From the NCBI RefSeq assembly GCF_003086295.3, contig NC_092044.1, positions 1,183,001-1,247,000 of the forward strand: 64,000 nt of DNA, written 5' to 3'. A program made the translations under genes and the position numbers. The notes beneath the pieces are model-generated. The model saw only the letters and a list, made by a program, of their open reading frames with translations, was not told the origin of the DNA and did no database searches. Source of the stretch: Arachis hypogaea. Lineage: Eukaryota; Streptophyta; Magnoliopsida; Fabales; Fabaceae. Positions 32,718 through 44,215 of the stretch are shown here, in pieces (position 1 is the stretch's first letter; each line of letters opens with the position of its first letter).

Positions 32718-33600
32718 AGAGAGGGAAAAAGTAAACAAAAGGAGAGAAAAAGCAAAGGAAAGAAAAAGGGAAGGATGTGTGTGTGAAAAAGTAAATGCAG
32801 TCTCAATTGCAATGTTGTTGATTTGTTTATTTAATTTATTTATTTAATGTTGGTTGAAAGTATTGGTGTGATTAGCGATATTGTTTTTACATTTTGTAGA
32901 TCCGTAATATTAGAGAGACAAAAAAAAATCAGAATTTATTTTATTGTTTTTGTAATTAATGAATGTTAATAAGGTAAGTTCTAACTATTTTTAGTTAATT
33001 TATTTTGGTTACAAAATATTTTTAAATTATAGATAGTAGTCACTTACTAACTTTCACATGTTGATATAATTAAAGAGATATTTAAATTCATCATTCAAAA
33101 AGGAGATATTTAAATTAGAAAATTTGTAATTAGACTTTTAAAAAAATCTATATTTTGGTAAAGGCTTAAATAAATCATAAAATATTCGGTTTTCTGTTTT
33201 TGTCTTTGTAAAGGTCTTTGATTTAGTTTTTATCGTTAGTATGTTTTGTTAGATATTAATATGACAAATTAAATATTAATCTAGAAGGCTATATTATACA
33301 ATTATTTTAATGGTAGAAGATATACAAACACCTAGAAGAAGATTTTGAGGAAAACAAGAAGTGTAAGAGTAACATTTAAAAGTGAGAATTGTCAAAGGTG
33401 GGTTAAGAAAATAAGGACAATTTATGCAGTTGAATTCATCGCGTGCTAGAACGCCAGGATTGAAACAACACATTTTGTCCTTTGGGATTTAGATTTGGAA
33501 TTAATGCAGGACTTTATTGTAATTATAAAACAATAAATAGTAAATAATTAGTTTTAAAGGCAATACCAATGAAAATATTTTTCATGTTTGCATGTAATAA
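32718..33600. other. ROD1 3' flank with a dispersed AT-rich repeat
   Basis: The 3' UTR of ROD1 probably ends near 32840-32900. At about 32895-33020 a segment (TAATATTAGAGAGACAAAAA then AATTAATGAATGTTAATAAG) recurs in similar form near 50455-50560 and 51225-51370, suggesting a small dispersed repeat family. Nothing else is recognisable. Confidence 0.45.
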
Positions 33601-34125
33601 TAGGGGTGAGCAGGGTTTGGTTTGGATTTAAGGTAAAATTAGAATCGAACTGATCAAAATGTAATTGGTTCGGTTTGGTTCGGATTTGTATTTTTTGTGT
33701 ATGTATCTGTCGAATTAAACCAAACCAAATAACAACGAATTGGTTCGGTTTGGGTAATTAGGTACCCGATGGCTTTGAAATTCATAAAAAAAACCAATTT
33801 TTATCTTAAAAATTCAACAAGTATAATAAACATGTAATATCAATATAAATAATTTAAAAATGTTAAACACCAAATACATTAAAAACTAAACTCGTTAAAA
33901 TCCAAACGTATTAATAGTGAATAATCTCATTAATTAATATATAATCAGGTTTACGGGTTGGTTTAAGTTTCGCATCCTCAAAACCGATATCCGAACCAAT
34001 CATTAACAAAGGTCATTGATTTGATTCGAATTGGACCCAATTACCCGTTGATTCCAGAACTAATTTAATTTGTTCGGTTCGAATTCGGACGAATAATCGG
34101 GTACCCACTATCCGTGCTCACCCCT
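33601..34125 (+). mobile_element. hAT-type MITE
   Basis: A 525-bp segment with perfect ends TAGGGGTGAGCA and TGCTCACCCCTA plus subterminal inverted repeats rich in GGTTCGGTTTGG/CCAAACC. Its end type matches hAT MITEs such as the one at 30334. The flanking 8-mers do not match, so the target duplication has decayed or the element moved by rearrangement. Confidence 0.75.
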
Positions 34126-35032
34126 ATTTTTTTTTCCCTAAATTATTTTTTTCTATTTCAAATCTCTGGTATTCTTCTTATAATTGCTTTTACGGCTCTA
34201 TTTTCCTTTTTTATACATTTTTTTAGTATAACTCACATTTCATTGACGGATATGAAAATCTTGATGGCGTAATAACTAATACCTTTCAAAAATTTCCAAC
34301 TAGTAGGTTGGAAATCTTTTCTAATGGCAAACATTTTTCCCACTTAAAATGGAATAGAGAAATTAAACCTTCATAGAATTCTAAACCATTTTTTTCTTCT
34401 CTCAATTAATGGACCTGCAGCTTCTATTTGACTTTGGCATGTCATTGTATTCAATAAATTAATATGGTTAGCATTTATTGCATTTTATTCATAATAATTG
34501 TCACTTAAATTTTTTTTAAGAAATAAAAAATAATTATTTTATATAAAATCACTTTTTTCCAAGGAAATTGCATATATAAACAAACATAACATAGTACTAT
34601 TTTAATGGTTTGTAATAGTACATTTCTATATATTTATTTATACTATTCTTCACATCATTACATGCATGCTATATAAGTATAAACACTTCATTTTCAGAAA
34701 GAGAAATAATAGACCTAAACTTGCAAGATTTTACACTCATTACTATCTAAGGTTGATGGGGCAGTTATGTATTGCCATTTTTTTCAGTGCAGAGTAGAAT
34801 TGGAATATACAATGCTTTTATATATGTTTGAGTATTCAAATCAATAATAATATGCTTTAATCAAGACTTTTAAGCGTATCTGAAATATCGATATTCTAAA
34901 GTAGTAATTTTAAACGTTAATTTTAATTATAAAAAATATATACAATATATATTAATTAAAATCAACCATTAAAATTATTGAAACATCAGTGTTTTAGGTA
35001 TATTTAAATTTTTTCCTTATATATATACAATT
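34126..35032. other. AT-rich spacer downstream of the PIFI pseudogene
   Basis: No coding exon, RNA gene or element with clear ends is seen. The part next to 35033 is the former 3' UTR of the minus-strand PIFI gene. Confidence 0.45.
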
Positions 35033-36354
35033 CTAATCCTCAGGGTCAGAATCAGCATCAATGGGGCATGTTCCATCATCACAAGTGGCTAGTGGGTTGA
35101 ACTCTATGGAGTTAGGATCTGTGCACCCTGGAACAAGATCTAGATTGCATCTATCACCCTGCATTGTGAAATTATATTCTTAATCAAGAAGGTTTAGCAA
35201 TCAATTACATAAATCAAATGAAGATGCTATAATGTCTTTGTAGTTTGTACTTACCCCTTCTAATGATAAGTTACCAGTTAGCACATCTGGTCATGACTAC
35301 ACTTGTGTCTGGGAATATTGCTTTCTCACATGCTCCATCTTTACTCAGTTCCTCTGCCAATCCCTACACCAAAGTCACAAATTTAAGATCATGTTAACTA
35401 AATTATCATAATAGCAAGTTAAACACTATATGTGTAGTTACCCCTTCTAATGTTATGTTATCAATAAGTGAATTGATAAATTTAATAATACAGTGAATCA
35501 TATTTTTGTTAGAGTTGCAAGTGTGAGGAGTGCATGAAGTTAGTCCCACATCAAAGAAAGTAAAAAAGAGTGAGGAGTTTATAACATGAGAGACCCGTTA
35601 ATTTACTAACTTAGTTCCTTCTCGAAATCTCCTTGGTGGTTGATTTAATTTAATTTTTACTTGTGTAGGAGTTTTTAACCATTTACAATCTCACAATAGA
35701 AAATAAAGAACTATGATTATTATTATTATTACCTCATTAAAGAATTCAATTGGCTTGTTCTGAAAACCTTTGGGAACTTGAAACTGCAGCCTATGGACCA
35801 TACCAGTCCACTCCATTTGTGAATGAGAAGATCAAGTTCAAAGTTATACACAAGAGAACAATAACAAGTTAATAACACCACAATGCAAAATCTAAATGGT
35901 TTTTGTCAAGAGTGTACACTTCCATTTTGAGAGAAATAAAATAAATATACCATGCTTAGGAATGCATATTTGGATGGTATAAATTGGATTATCAGCTTTG
36001 CCTCTGTCTTTTCTTAGCATAGCCCTTGGCTCACCACCACACATAATTGGCTGATTAAAACCTCCTGAAAATTTTTACTTAAAATTGGAAGAAGAGAAAA
36101 AAAAAAAGGGAAATTTATTATCTATGAGGACTATTTATTCAAAAATGCTGTGACAACTAAATACTTGGTCAAAAACTAGTACCATTAAAAGCAACTCCAA
36201 ATTCTTGATTAGGTGAAATTTGAGCTGCTGCTGGATTGTAAAAAAAGCTTTAGCTTTTCTCCCTGAAAGAAATTAAAAAATAAAAAGTTAAACTATTTCA
36301 TTGAAATGTAATAATTCAGAATTAGTTATAATACAATGTGATACTGTATGTTAC

Positions 36355-36497
36355 GGTTGAAATTCAGGTGCATTCGACTTTCACGTGAAGTTGATAATTG
36401 AGAGCCGTTAGATGATTTGACTGATTTGACTAAATTTTTATCTAACAGCTATCGGCTATTAACTTCGCGTGAAGTCGACTGCACCTGAGTTTTCACC
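36355..36497 (+). mobile_element. MULE-like MITE (G-box family), copy 1
   Basis: 143 bp with inverted ends GGTTGAAATTCAGGTGCA and TGCACCTGAGTTTTCACC. It is flanked by GTATGTTAC (36346-36354) and ATATGTTAC (36498-36506), a 9-bp duplication with one mismatch. The subterminal CTTTCACGTGAAGTTG holds a CACGTG core. It lies in an intron of the PIFI pseudogene, between exons 3 and 4. Confidence 0.88.
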
Positions 36498-37116
36498 ATA
36501 TGTTACACATACTGAAGTTGGAAAGAGGCCATTTGTAGCGACCTTCAATTTTAAAAATATAAATATAAATAAGTTATAATTTATTTCATAAATTGGAGTT
36601 TTTTTTACCTTTAGAAATTATTTTATTATCAGTAATTGAACTAATTTTATAACTATTTGAATTCAATCAAATTCATATTCTTATATATATAAATATTTTA
36701 TGATGAAATATTTTATATAATTAAAACTATAATTCCAGTAATTTATAAATAATGAAACTTATATGTATATTTTAATTTGAATAATTGATATTTTAATTAT
36801 TTAAAAATAGAGTTTAGATCATAATATTATTATCGAGTTTGATACTTAATTATATGAATAAATATTAGTACTCTTTGGTGAGCTTAACTTTACTAATATT
36901 TCACCAAATATCTTTTATCCTTAAATTACTAATATCATTTATATTAATAACTTATATACTTTCAGCTTTATAAATATTATTGCTATAATTGTATTATTAT
37001 TATTACTATTACGTTTATTATTATTATTACATAATTATCATTACTATTGTTAGTATTATTAGTATTACTAATCATAAAGCATGGAAGTAAAAGGCGGCTT
37101 CAATTATGAATTACGT

Positions 37117-37159
<43 letters not shown>

Positions 37160-37168
37160 CATTAATCA

Positions 37169-37215
<47 letters not shown>
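37117..37215. repeat. (TA)n and (TTA)n microsatellites inside the solo LTR
   Basis: A TA array at about 37120-37155 is followed by a TTA array at about 37169-37215. Confidence 0.85.
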
Positions 37216-37216
<1 letters not shown>

Positions 37217-38199
37217 GTACGCAAGGCGGCAGCCATTTAGCTAATGAAAAGCCTTTCTATACGTATACATATATGTAATAAATAGTTATGAGAATTGTTA
37301 GCTTTATTATATCATTAGCTAGTTTTATATATAATAGTATCATATGAAGGAATAAGTAATATTTACTTTATTATCATTATTATATTTACGCCGCCATACA
37401 TATATATATACATACAGAAAACGAAAGAGTGAGAGACGAGAGAGAAGAGTGACCGAGAGAGAGAAGTGTAAGAACGTAAATCTCCTCTAACCTTTCGGCT
37501 TCGATTTCTTAAAATCCGTAACTCCAATCAAAAATCTAATCCGATAAAAGTATTCGTATCCTCTTCCTCTACACGTTGGCACCACGTTTGATCGGTGGAA
37601 ATTGACGGTGACATAGCTCCTCTTTTCTTTGGATTCGGCCAACGAGAGTTTTAGGAGGCAAAGACGATTCTGGACGTTTTCTTCTTCGATAGCTCGGTCA
37701 GAAAGCTTCTCCAGAGCTTTGAATATTTTGATTCCGTACGAAGGTATGGTTTTGGTTTCTCGTAGATAATGTTTAATGTCACGTGAAAACTCAGGCTAGA
37801 AGACCTTAAGATAGGAATGAACTGAGTGAATAATTGATGGATTGTGTATATGGTATAAAATGTGAGGTTTAGCTGTTGTCAATAATTTGTTGTTGAAGTT
37901 GGTCAGTTTGGAAAAAGATTTAATATTGGTATTTGTTTGATTATGAAATAATTTGTTACTGGAAATGATTTGAGTGACTGAGGGGTGTTTGGTTTGATAG
38001 TTGGGACCCTTGAAGGGTGGCAGAAATTTGAGTCTTAGAGGAGATATTGCCAAAATTTCTTTAAGAATTGGAGTTTGATTTGAGGTAATATTTTAAAAGG
38101 GAAAGAGATTATTATGTGGCTTGTATATTTGAGACTATTTGTTAACCCTCTGTTGCAAGATGTGACCGGGCACTTTAACTCCCCAGATTCCCCCGTGGT

Positions 38200-38345
38200 C
38201 ATGCATATAAATATGAATATTGAATATTATTGAGCTTGGAGTTTAACTCCATGGAATACTATACTATTGAGCTTGGAGTGTGACTCCATGGAATATTATA
38301 TTTGAGCTTGGAGTTTAACTCCATGGAATATTATTGAGCTTGGGG
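38200..38345 (+). repeat. Short tandem repeats around GAGCTTGGAGTTTAACTCCATGG
   Basis: Four units of about 40-50 bp, each holding TTGAGCTTGGAG and ACTCCATGGAATA, lie in the middle of the solo LTR. GGAGTTTAACTCC is itself a palindrome, so each unit can form a small hairpin. Confidence 0.75.
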
Positions 38346-40151
38346 ATGCGCGCACAGAGGGACTGTCCAATGGTTAACTACCAGGACTTGTCGGGTTGGC
38401 TGTATAACCGACAGATGAGACTCATCAGCCATAGGACAGGCATACATCATATGCATTTGTTTGTTTGCTTGAGTGTGCATTGTTTTGGTTTGCTTAACTG
38501 TTTAATTCTGCTTATCCGCTACTTGTTCTACTTGCTGTAAATGCTTCTCTACCTGTGCTTTTCTTGCTTGAACTATATGTGTATGTTTTCTGAGAAATCC
38601 TTCTTGGCGAAGGTGTGAGGAGAGAGGATTGTTCCACCAATGATTCGGAGGATTAGAGGAGACAGAACGTGAATTATTAGGTTAAAGTTAGATTCAGAAT
38701 TAGAATACCTTAGACAACTTACCTAATTTTTGGTTTAGTTGAATTCTTAAGCTGAAATCTGAGTGTCGAAGTTCTAGGAATGCCTCTGACTTTCCCGAGA
38801 CCTTTTATATTAACTATGCGGGCACCTTTACCATACTGAGAACCTCCAGTTCTCATCCCATACTATGTTGTTGTTTTTCAGATGCAGGTCGAGAGACACC
38901 TCGTTGAGCGTTTGGGTATCCTCCTTACGAGCGAAGAACTGTCTTTTGGACTGTCATATTTTGTTTTAGGCTATGTATATATGTTTATAGAATCTCCGCA
39001 TGTATATTTTGTGTTTTGTCCCTTCTAGAGGTCGACTTGGAGATACAGGGGTTTATTTTGTGGTTTGAGTTTTATTTTGGGTTGTATATATACATAATTA
39101 TGTACTCTGGTCGGCCTTAGCTTCGCAGGTCGAGTCTGGAGTTTGCTATCTGAGTTTTGGAACTCTGATATGTATATATATGTGTTCAGTTATCTTTCGA
39201 TTTTACTTGTCCGTTTTACGAATATCCATGCGAGTGTGTCACGATTTTCTATTTATTAATTTGTTTAGCTTGTTCTTCAAGGCTCCTAGATATGATTTCA
39301 CCCAACTATATCTATGTAGATATCATTTTCTTTTAGATGTCATAATACCTTGTCACCTCTGCTTTACGACTTAAGCGTAAGGCTCTGTGTGGTAGGGTGT
39401 TACACCATTCATGGTTTTCCAATATACAGGTGCCCTCCCAAGTTCAAACATTGCCCATGATGGAAGCTTGTACCTAAAAGAATAAAATTATAGTTGAAAT
39501 TAATCTGAATCAAAACCAAAATAGAAAATGTTATTTCAGTGGGAATTCATACTCCTGAATTTCCTGATATGGAGTTGTTGCAACAGCAGCAGCAGCACTA
39601 ATCCTTTTATTTGGTTTCACATTTCTCTTCTTCATGGGGTAACATCTTGGTAGTGAAACATTGAGAAAATTATTGGCTGCATCAGAAATGTTACACTGAT
39701 TTAGATCATCTCATACACATTCTGTTACAAAGGATTCTTAAACATGAAGGTTCTTATGAAATTTGTGTGTTTTATATGTGATTTTCTATATATTATAACT
39801 CTATAAACATTATGAATGAAAATAGTGACTATAAATATAGAATCATCACCTTTTTACCAGTTTAAGTAAAATAATTGCCATGAGTCATATAATAAGGTTG
39901 TTGGTGAAGATTATTAGCACAGAACATATCTTAGCCTCGTATCAAAGTTCATGTAAATTCAATTTCAATGTAATGATAATTTGTTATAGTTCCTACTTTG
40001 GTGGAGAAACTTGACACAAAATCTATAGTTGTTTATATCTTCTAAAAGTCTTTGGACTTCTCTTTTTTTTTTCTAATCATAACTTCAAAAGTCTAGAATA
40101 ATCAAGCTTTTCTCATTAAATAACATAAGCTCAACTACATGAATTAAACAA

Positions 40152-40292
40152 GGTGAAAACTCAAGCGCAATCAACTTCATGTGTAATTAATAGTTGAGAA
40201 CCGTTAAATGATTTAACTGATTTGATTAAATTTTCATCTAACGACTTTCACTTATAAACTTCACGTGAAGTTGGTTGTATCTGAGTTTCCAC
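40152..40292 (+). mobile_element. MULE-like MITE (G-box family), copy 2
   Basis: 141 bp with inverted ends (GGTGAAAACTCAAGCGCA; the right end reads ...ATCTGAGTTTCCAC). It is flanked by perfect 10-bp direct repeats AATTAAACAA at 40142-40151 and 40293-40302. The right subterminal repeat keeps CTTCACGTGAAGTTG. It lies in the first intron of the PIFI pseudogene. Confidence 0.9.
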
Positions 40293-40466
40293 AATTAAAC
40301 AATGATCATTATAATCAAAAGCTAAACTAAACTAAACATGTGGCGTTTTAATTGATTCTTAAAATTACATAACTAAAGTGAAATAAACGCGTATTAGAAG
40401 ACTAACCAAGACACAAGGTTGCGTGGAATAACCAAACATTGATACATTTGTTGTTGCAGCCATCAT

Positions 40467-41358
40467 TGAATCAAATCACTCACACTCTTTTTGTGCCGTC
40501 AAATTTGCTTTGCTTCTCCACCACTCTCTTTCTCTGAGGTTAGAAAGAATGATGCAAAGTATAACTAAATCATCATATATCATATGATATCATATGGTAA
40601 GACACGTCTATAACACCCTATTAAACCAAGATTTTGGTAATTTTGGAAAATAAAATAGAAATGAACCTTGTAATTAGTCTTTTTCCATTATAAATAAATA
40701 ACACCAATATAAAAGAAAACATCAAAAGTTGTACTAGTAATGAGGATAAAACAAAAAAACAAAAAAAACAAAAGGGTTATCTAAGCTATGAAAATAGGCC
40801 AATTCTATAGTGCCTATGAGTTTTTGTCTAAATGTTGCTTAACTTACTTTTTGTAGTAAATTTTGATTTTTAAAAATTATTTATTTTTATATCTTTTAAA
40901 TAAAATAATAACTTTTAACTCTTTTTAGTAAATAAGCACCACATTATAAACACTATTGCATTCACCATGAAAATATCTGGACCTTATTACTTTAGGGAAA
41001 TCCCATTCATAGGCCAATAGACTTCAAGGATTGCCTTATCCTCCTACACTTTCTTTCTCCTTTTTTTTCTCCCACTTAGCTTTATAACTTCATGCCACGT
41101 TTTTCATGAAAAATTAATTACTTAACTAATTAAATTAAAACTCCATTTTCCCCACAAGTGACTGCCACCACAAATTGTGGGTCACTTGCCACATCACAAT
41201 CACCAAAATCAAACCCCAACAACATAAAACCCCCTTTAAAACCCAAACCCAAGATTCTCCTATTCTCCACCCTCAAAATAGTACAATTTTTTAAGGCCTT
41301 ATTCATTTTAACAAAAACAAGGGTCTTTTAACAAAAAGGGTCATTTTTTTTTCCCTTC
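40467..41358 (+). promoter_or_regulatory. Shared upstream region of PIFI (minus) and FAD5 (plus)
   Basis: The two genes are divergent, so this roughly 0.9-kb interval holds both promoters. Near 40795-40975 a repeat (AATTCTATAGTGCCTATGAG ... GTAAATAAGCACCA) resembles 63268-63435. CACTTGCCACATCACAATCA and C/A-rich leader sequence lie just upstream of the FAD5 start. I cannot name specific functional sites. Confidence 0.45.
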
Positions 41359-43359
41359 ATGGCTCTGATCACATCACAGCCTAAACACGCTCTTCTTAAC
41401 CAAATTACCACTGTTCACTGTGCATTTCCAAGGTTGAACAGAACTGTGATTGGTCTTGGATCCTTCACAAACAATGTTAAAACCATTAAAGTTTGCAACT
41501 TTGACTCAAACCCAAGAAAATTCACTCTTCAAAATCACAACTTTATTACCTATAACAATAACAAGAAGCCAATAACAATAGCAAATGCTGCATTTTCTTC
41601 AGAAACTTTGGTGCCACCAGAACAAGAACAAGAAGAGCAAGGGCCATTGAAGAATCAGAGAAGGATTCTGCTATCTGATGTGATTGTGGAGAGAGAGAGG
41701 AAAGTGTTATTTGGAAGGAAATGGAACTCATTGGATGTTGGAACTGCTGGTGTTGTCCTTGCCATGCATGTTCTTAGTCTCTTTGCACCATTTCAATTCA
41801 ATTTCCATGCTCTTTGTGTTGCTTTGGCTTTGTATATTGTGACTGGTCTATTTGGTATCACACTCTCTTTCCATAGAAACCTTTCTCATAGGAGCTTCAA
41901 GCTTCCCAAATGGCTTGAATATACATTTGCCTATTGTGGAGTTCTTGCTCTTCAGGTGCAATTCTTTTTTCTTCTAATTCATAATTTTTTTAATTTCACT
42001 CAAATACATATTTTTATAAATGCTTGGGACTGAATTGAAGAAGAAAAATGATTTTTTTTTCAGGGTAACCCAATTGATTGGGTTAGCACTCATAGGTACC
42101 ATCACCAATTCTGTGATTCAGAGAGAGACCCTCATAGCCCCACTGAAGGATTCTGGTTCAGCCATATGAGTTGGCTATTTGATACAAATTCTATCATAGA
42201 AAGGGTATTATAGGAATTCCATTCATTTGAGTAATTTCAACTATTTTCCTATTTCTTTGTCTTTTTGTTAATTTCCCACATGTTAATTCAATAGTACACA
42301 AATTTTATTGTTGTTGAATGTATATGTTTGCAGTGTGGGGAGACAAACAATGTTGGTGATTTAGAGAAACAATCTTTTTATAGGTTTATAAGAAGTAGTT
42401 ACATTGTTCATCCACTTGCTTTGGGAGCTCTTCTTTATGCCATTGGAGGATTTCCTTTTCTTGTTTGGGGAATGGTAACATAATTTTCTTTAATATCACT
42501 TATTTGAATGATATATGACAAATTAAAATGAGGTCAATTTTGGAATGCAATGTCAAGTTGGCAATATCTTATTTTATGCATTCAAAAAGTTGCAAAGTAA
42601 AGAAGTAAAATCAATCCTATACTTTCCATTTTCAATTCATTTGTCATATGGCGGAAACACAAGGTGCAGTCAACTTCACCTGAAGTTGAAAACTGAGAGC
42701 CGTTAGATGAAAATTTAGTCACATCAGTCAAATCATTTAACCGCTCTCAACTATCAACTTCACGTGAAGTTAACTCCACCTGAGTTTTATATATATGTTA
42801 TCTACTTAAACTTTGTAGATATAGGGAGTGTTTACTTGAAGCTTATGCATGAATTGGTTACATGAACACAGGGTGTGAGGATTGTTTGGGTGTACCACAT
42901 AACTTGGTTGGTAAATTCAGCTTGCCATGTATGGGGGAATCAAGCATGGAACACCAAGGACTTATCCAGAAACAGTTGGTACTTATATTTTCAATCTTTC
43001 AACTATGTTATAAGCTTATAATTTGATTGAACAAATTGAGGGGTATTGTGTATAATATCACCTAAATCTCATGGATATTAGTGTACTTTATCCTTAATTA
43101 TTGTGCTAATTTTACATGTTATTTGATTGAATATTAAATTAAAATCTTGGAAAAATTGATAAGGTGGGTGGCATTGCTTGCATTTGGTGAAGGTTGGCAC
43201 AACAACCACCATGCATTTGAGTATTCAGCTAGACATGGCTTAGAGTGGTGGCAATTGGACATGACTTGGTATGTGGTTAGGTTCTTACAAGCAATTGGAT
43301 TGGCCACTGATGTGAAGCTACCCTCTCAAAGTCACAAGCAAAAAATGGCATTCAATTGA
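41359..43359 (+). CDS. FAD5: Palmitoyl-monogalactosyldiacylglycerol delta-7 desaturase, chloroplastic (FAD5/ADS3)
   Basis: Five exons, 41359-41955, 42064-42204, 42334-42474, 42872-42978 and 43164-43359, give 393 residues with clean GT-AG joins (a split Trp codon between exons 4 and 5). Residues 1 to about 75 are a Ser/Thr/Asn-rich plastid transit peptide. The membrane-bound di-iron desaturase His boxes are complete: HRNLSH (172-177), HRYHH (209-213) and HNNHH (341-345). Hydrophobic segments [18 protein letters not shown] and [20 protein letters not shown] lie before the first box. The protein belongs to the acyl-CoA/ADS desaturase family. The chloroplast type with a transit peptide desaturates 16:0 on MGDG in the plastid envelope. 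Nothing is broken. Intron 3 contains a MITE. Confidence 0.95.
42653..42790 (+). mobile_element. MULE-like MITE (G-box family), copy 3, in FAD5 intron 3
   Basis: Inverted arms (AAGGTGCAGTCAACTTCACC and the right-hand CTTCACGTGAAGTTAACTCC) are joined by GAGAGCCGTTAGATG and its complement. The right arm keeps the CACGTG palindrome. The outer ends are slightly decayed and the target duplication is unclear. Confidence 0.8.
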
Positions 43360-43678
43360 ATGGTGCAAGATTTCAAAGTAGCCACATGAAACATGGTTCT
43401 TTGTTCAAGTCCTATGTGGTAGGAAGGGGAAAAAAGAAGGGTATATTAGTAATATTTTAAAAGAAGATAAACAAGTTGGGCAAATGAGGATTTGAGTGAG
43501 TGGTACTTTTGTTGATGGCAAAGTTGTTTTGTTAGGCAAGTGAAAGTTGCTTGTAGTTTGTTCCCTTTTTTGGGCGTTACTCTCAGCATTCATGAATAAT
43601 GAATGTATGATTTCACTATGTATAAGGTCACTCTAATAGTTTAGATATAAAACATTATAACCACATGTTACTTAAAAA
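43360..43678 (+). other. FAD5 3' flank
   Basis: Probable 3' UTR and terminator region. It has no other recognisable feature. Confidence 0.4.
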
Positions 43679-44215
43679 GGGGGTTAATGGTGAAATTAGT
43701 AGCTAAAAATGGAGTCAACTTTCAAAATTTTTTTTTTGAAAAATTTTATTACTCAAATTAGTCATTTAAATATTACAAATTAATTATTTGTATCTTTCAT
43801 CACTCGATTAATAGTTTTTATCGATCATTGATGATATAAAACATTAATTGGTAATATATATAATACCTAATATATCTAATTAGACACTAAACAAAAAATA
43901 AATATATTTATAAAAATCTATTAGTTTAGTCCATTTTTTAAATTATATAATTCTAATCCTAATATAACTTAACTACACTAAATCAATAAATTTTCATAAA
44001 TATATTTGTTCAGTATCTAATTAGATATACTTCATGTATGATGTGAGTTAATATTCTGGGTCATCAATCGTTGACAAAATATGTTAATTAAGTGATTGAA
44101 GGACAAAAATGATTAATTTATAATTTTTGAAGAACTAATTTAATTAATAAAATCTTTCAATAATAAATTTAAAAAAGGGATAATCTTTTAAGAACTAATT
44201 TGACTATTAACAAAA
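43679..44215. mobile_element. Foldback element with long arms
   Basis: The left half (GGTTAATGGTGAAATTAGTAG, TTTTATTACTCAAATTAGTC, ATCGATCATTGATGATAT) reappears reverse-complemented in the right half (CATCAATCGTTGACAAAATA ... AACTAATTTGACTATTAAC). The arms exceed 200 bp each and the centre is AT-rich. No coding sequence or clear target duplication is seen. Confidence 0.7.

Larger units (their letters stand above)
36534..39404 (+). mobile_element. Solo LTR of an LTR retrotransposon, inserted in a PIFI exon
   Basis: A 2871-bp unit begins TGTAGCGACCTTC and ends GGTAGGGTGTTACA, with TG/CA termini. It is flanked by the 5-bp duplication CCATT at 36529-36533 and 39405-39409. There is no internal pol sequence, so one LTR was left after recombination between two. 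It contains (TA)n and (TTA)n arrays, a CT/GA-rich zone near 37430-37470, and tandem GAGCTTGGAGTTTAACTCCA units at 38230-38340. Length and ends suggest a Ty3/gypsy type, but this is inference. Removing it plus one CCATT rejoins PIFI as KTMNGLFPTS. Confidence 0.9.
35033..40466 (-). pseudogene. PIFI: PIFI (post-illumination chlorophyll fluorescence increase) gene, disrupted
   Basis: Eight exon remnants in order on the minus strand: about 40408-40466 (MMAATTNVSMFGYSTQP), 39553-39676, 39405-39473 plus 36513-36533, 36183-36262, 35951-36064, 35733-35846, 35255-35363 and 35033-35158. Diagnostic peptides are [59 protein letters not shown] and [13 protein letters not shown]. In Arabidopsis (At3g15840) PIFI is a stromal protein needed for NDH-linked chlororespiration. 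Damage: exon 3 is split by a 2.87-kb solo LTR; exon 4 has 7 instead of 6 bases in a T run (coding sense), shifting the frame; exon 6 has lost 2 bases of a TAT codon, creating TAG; exon 6 also shows no clear acceptor AG; exon 7 has a small deletion giving a stop after RCANW. It cannot encode PIFI. Confidence 0.93.

Noticed and set aside
35437..35470. Second copy of the exon 7 end of PIFI (TTACCCCTTCTAATGTTATG)
   Set aside because: It resembles the exon 7 splice region and may be a tiny duplication, but it is too short to support an alternative exon in a gene that is already broken.
37081..37278. 65-residue ORF with Ile-Tyr and Leu runs
   Set aside because: It is a translation of TA and TTA microsatellites within the solo LTR.
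38200..38345. CRISPR-like spaced repeats
   Set aside because: The units are imperfect tandem repeats inside a plant LTR. CRISPR arrays do not occur in plant nuclear genomes.
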